DNA from: an uncultured Clostridiaceae bacterium
GTDB lineage: Bacteria > Bacillota > Clostridia > Lachnospirales > Lachnospiraceae
Direction: 5' to 3'
Assembly: GCA_947175805.1 (NCBI GenBank)
Contig: CAMWOF010000205.1
Location: forward strand, 1 to 5,109
Length of the DNA: 5,109 nt
The position numbers were made by a program, and so were the translations under genes. The notes under the pieces were generated by a model. The model was not told the origin of the DNA, made no database searches, and saw only the letters and a list, made by a program, of their open reading frames with translations. Shown piece by piece: positions 5,107 through 5,109 of the stretch (its first letter is position 1; every line of letters begins with the position of its first letter).

Positions 5107-5109
5107 CAT

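Overview
The window comes from a low-GC, Gram-positive-type genome. It is AT-rich, nearly every gene starts behind a strong AGGAGG-like ribosome binding site, and the regulatory RNA upstream of the antiporter is a Bacillota-style transcriptional switch. A gut or anaerobic Clostridia member (for example Lachnospiraceae) is my best guess, but this rests on general style and not on a marker gene. All six genes I accept lie on the minus strand, so the window reads right to left.

Left part (1-1053): a cation/proton antiporter of the Na_H_Exchanger (CPA) superfamily, cut by the left edge. Its leader holds a consensus promoter, a fluoride (crcB-type) riboswitch aptamer and an overlapping intrinsic terminator. 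Together these make a complete ON switch: fluoride binding should disrupt the terminator and turn on the antiporter.

Right part (1065-5109): five genes for soluble proteins without signal peptides or membrane segments, none of which I can assign to a function. They fall into three families arranged A-B-C-B-A in transcription order: A2 (4485-5075), B2 (3476-4333), C (2657-3295), B1 (1770-2609), A1 (1065-1637). The A pair and the B pair are clear but diverged paralogues. No enzyme motif is visible.

The gaps between these genes are rich in structured sequence. The most striking case is a pair of 26-nt hairpins (1655-1680 and 3417-3442). They have the same 10-nt loop and different 8-bp stems, and five of the eight pairs differ by compensatory double changes. 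This looks like a selected structured element, probably RNA. Other gap features are a hairpin next to the first copy (1682-1710), a long hairpin at 3354-3390, and a GC-rich block plus hairpin at 4359-4428 that looks inserted.

The antiporter unit has its own promoter just after the end of A1 and looks like an independent fluoride-response gene. No separate terminator is visible between A1 and the riboswitch, so transcripts leaving the five-gene cluster probably meet the fluoride-controlled terminator first.
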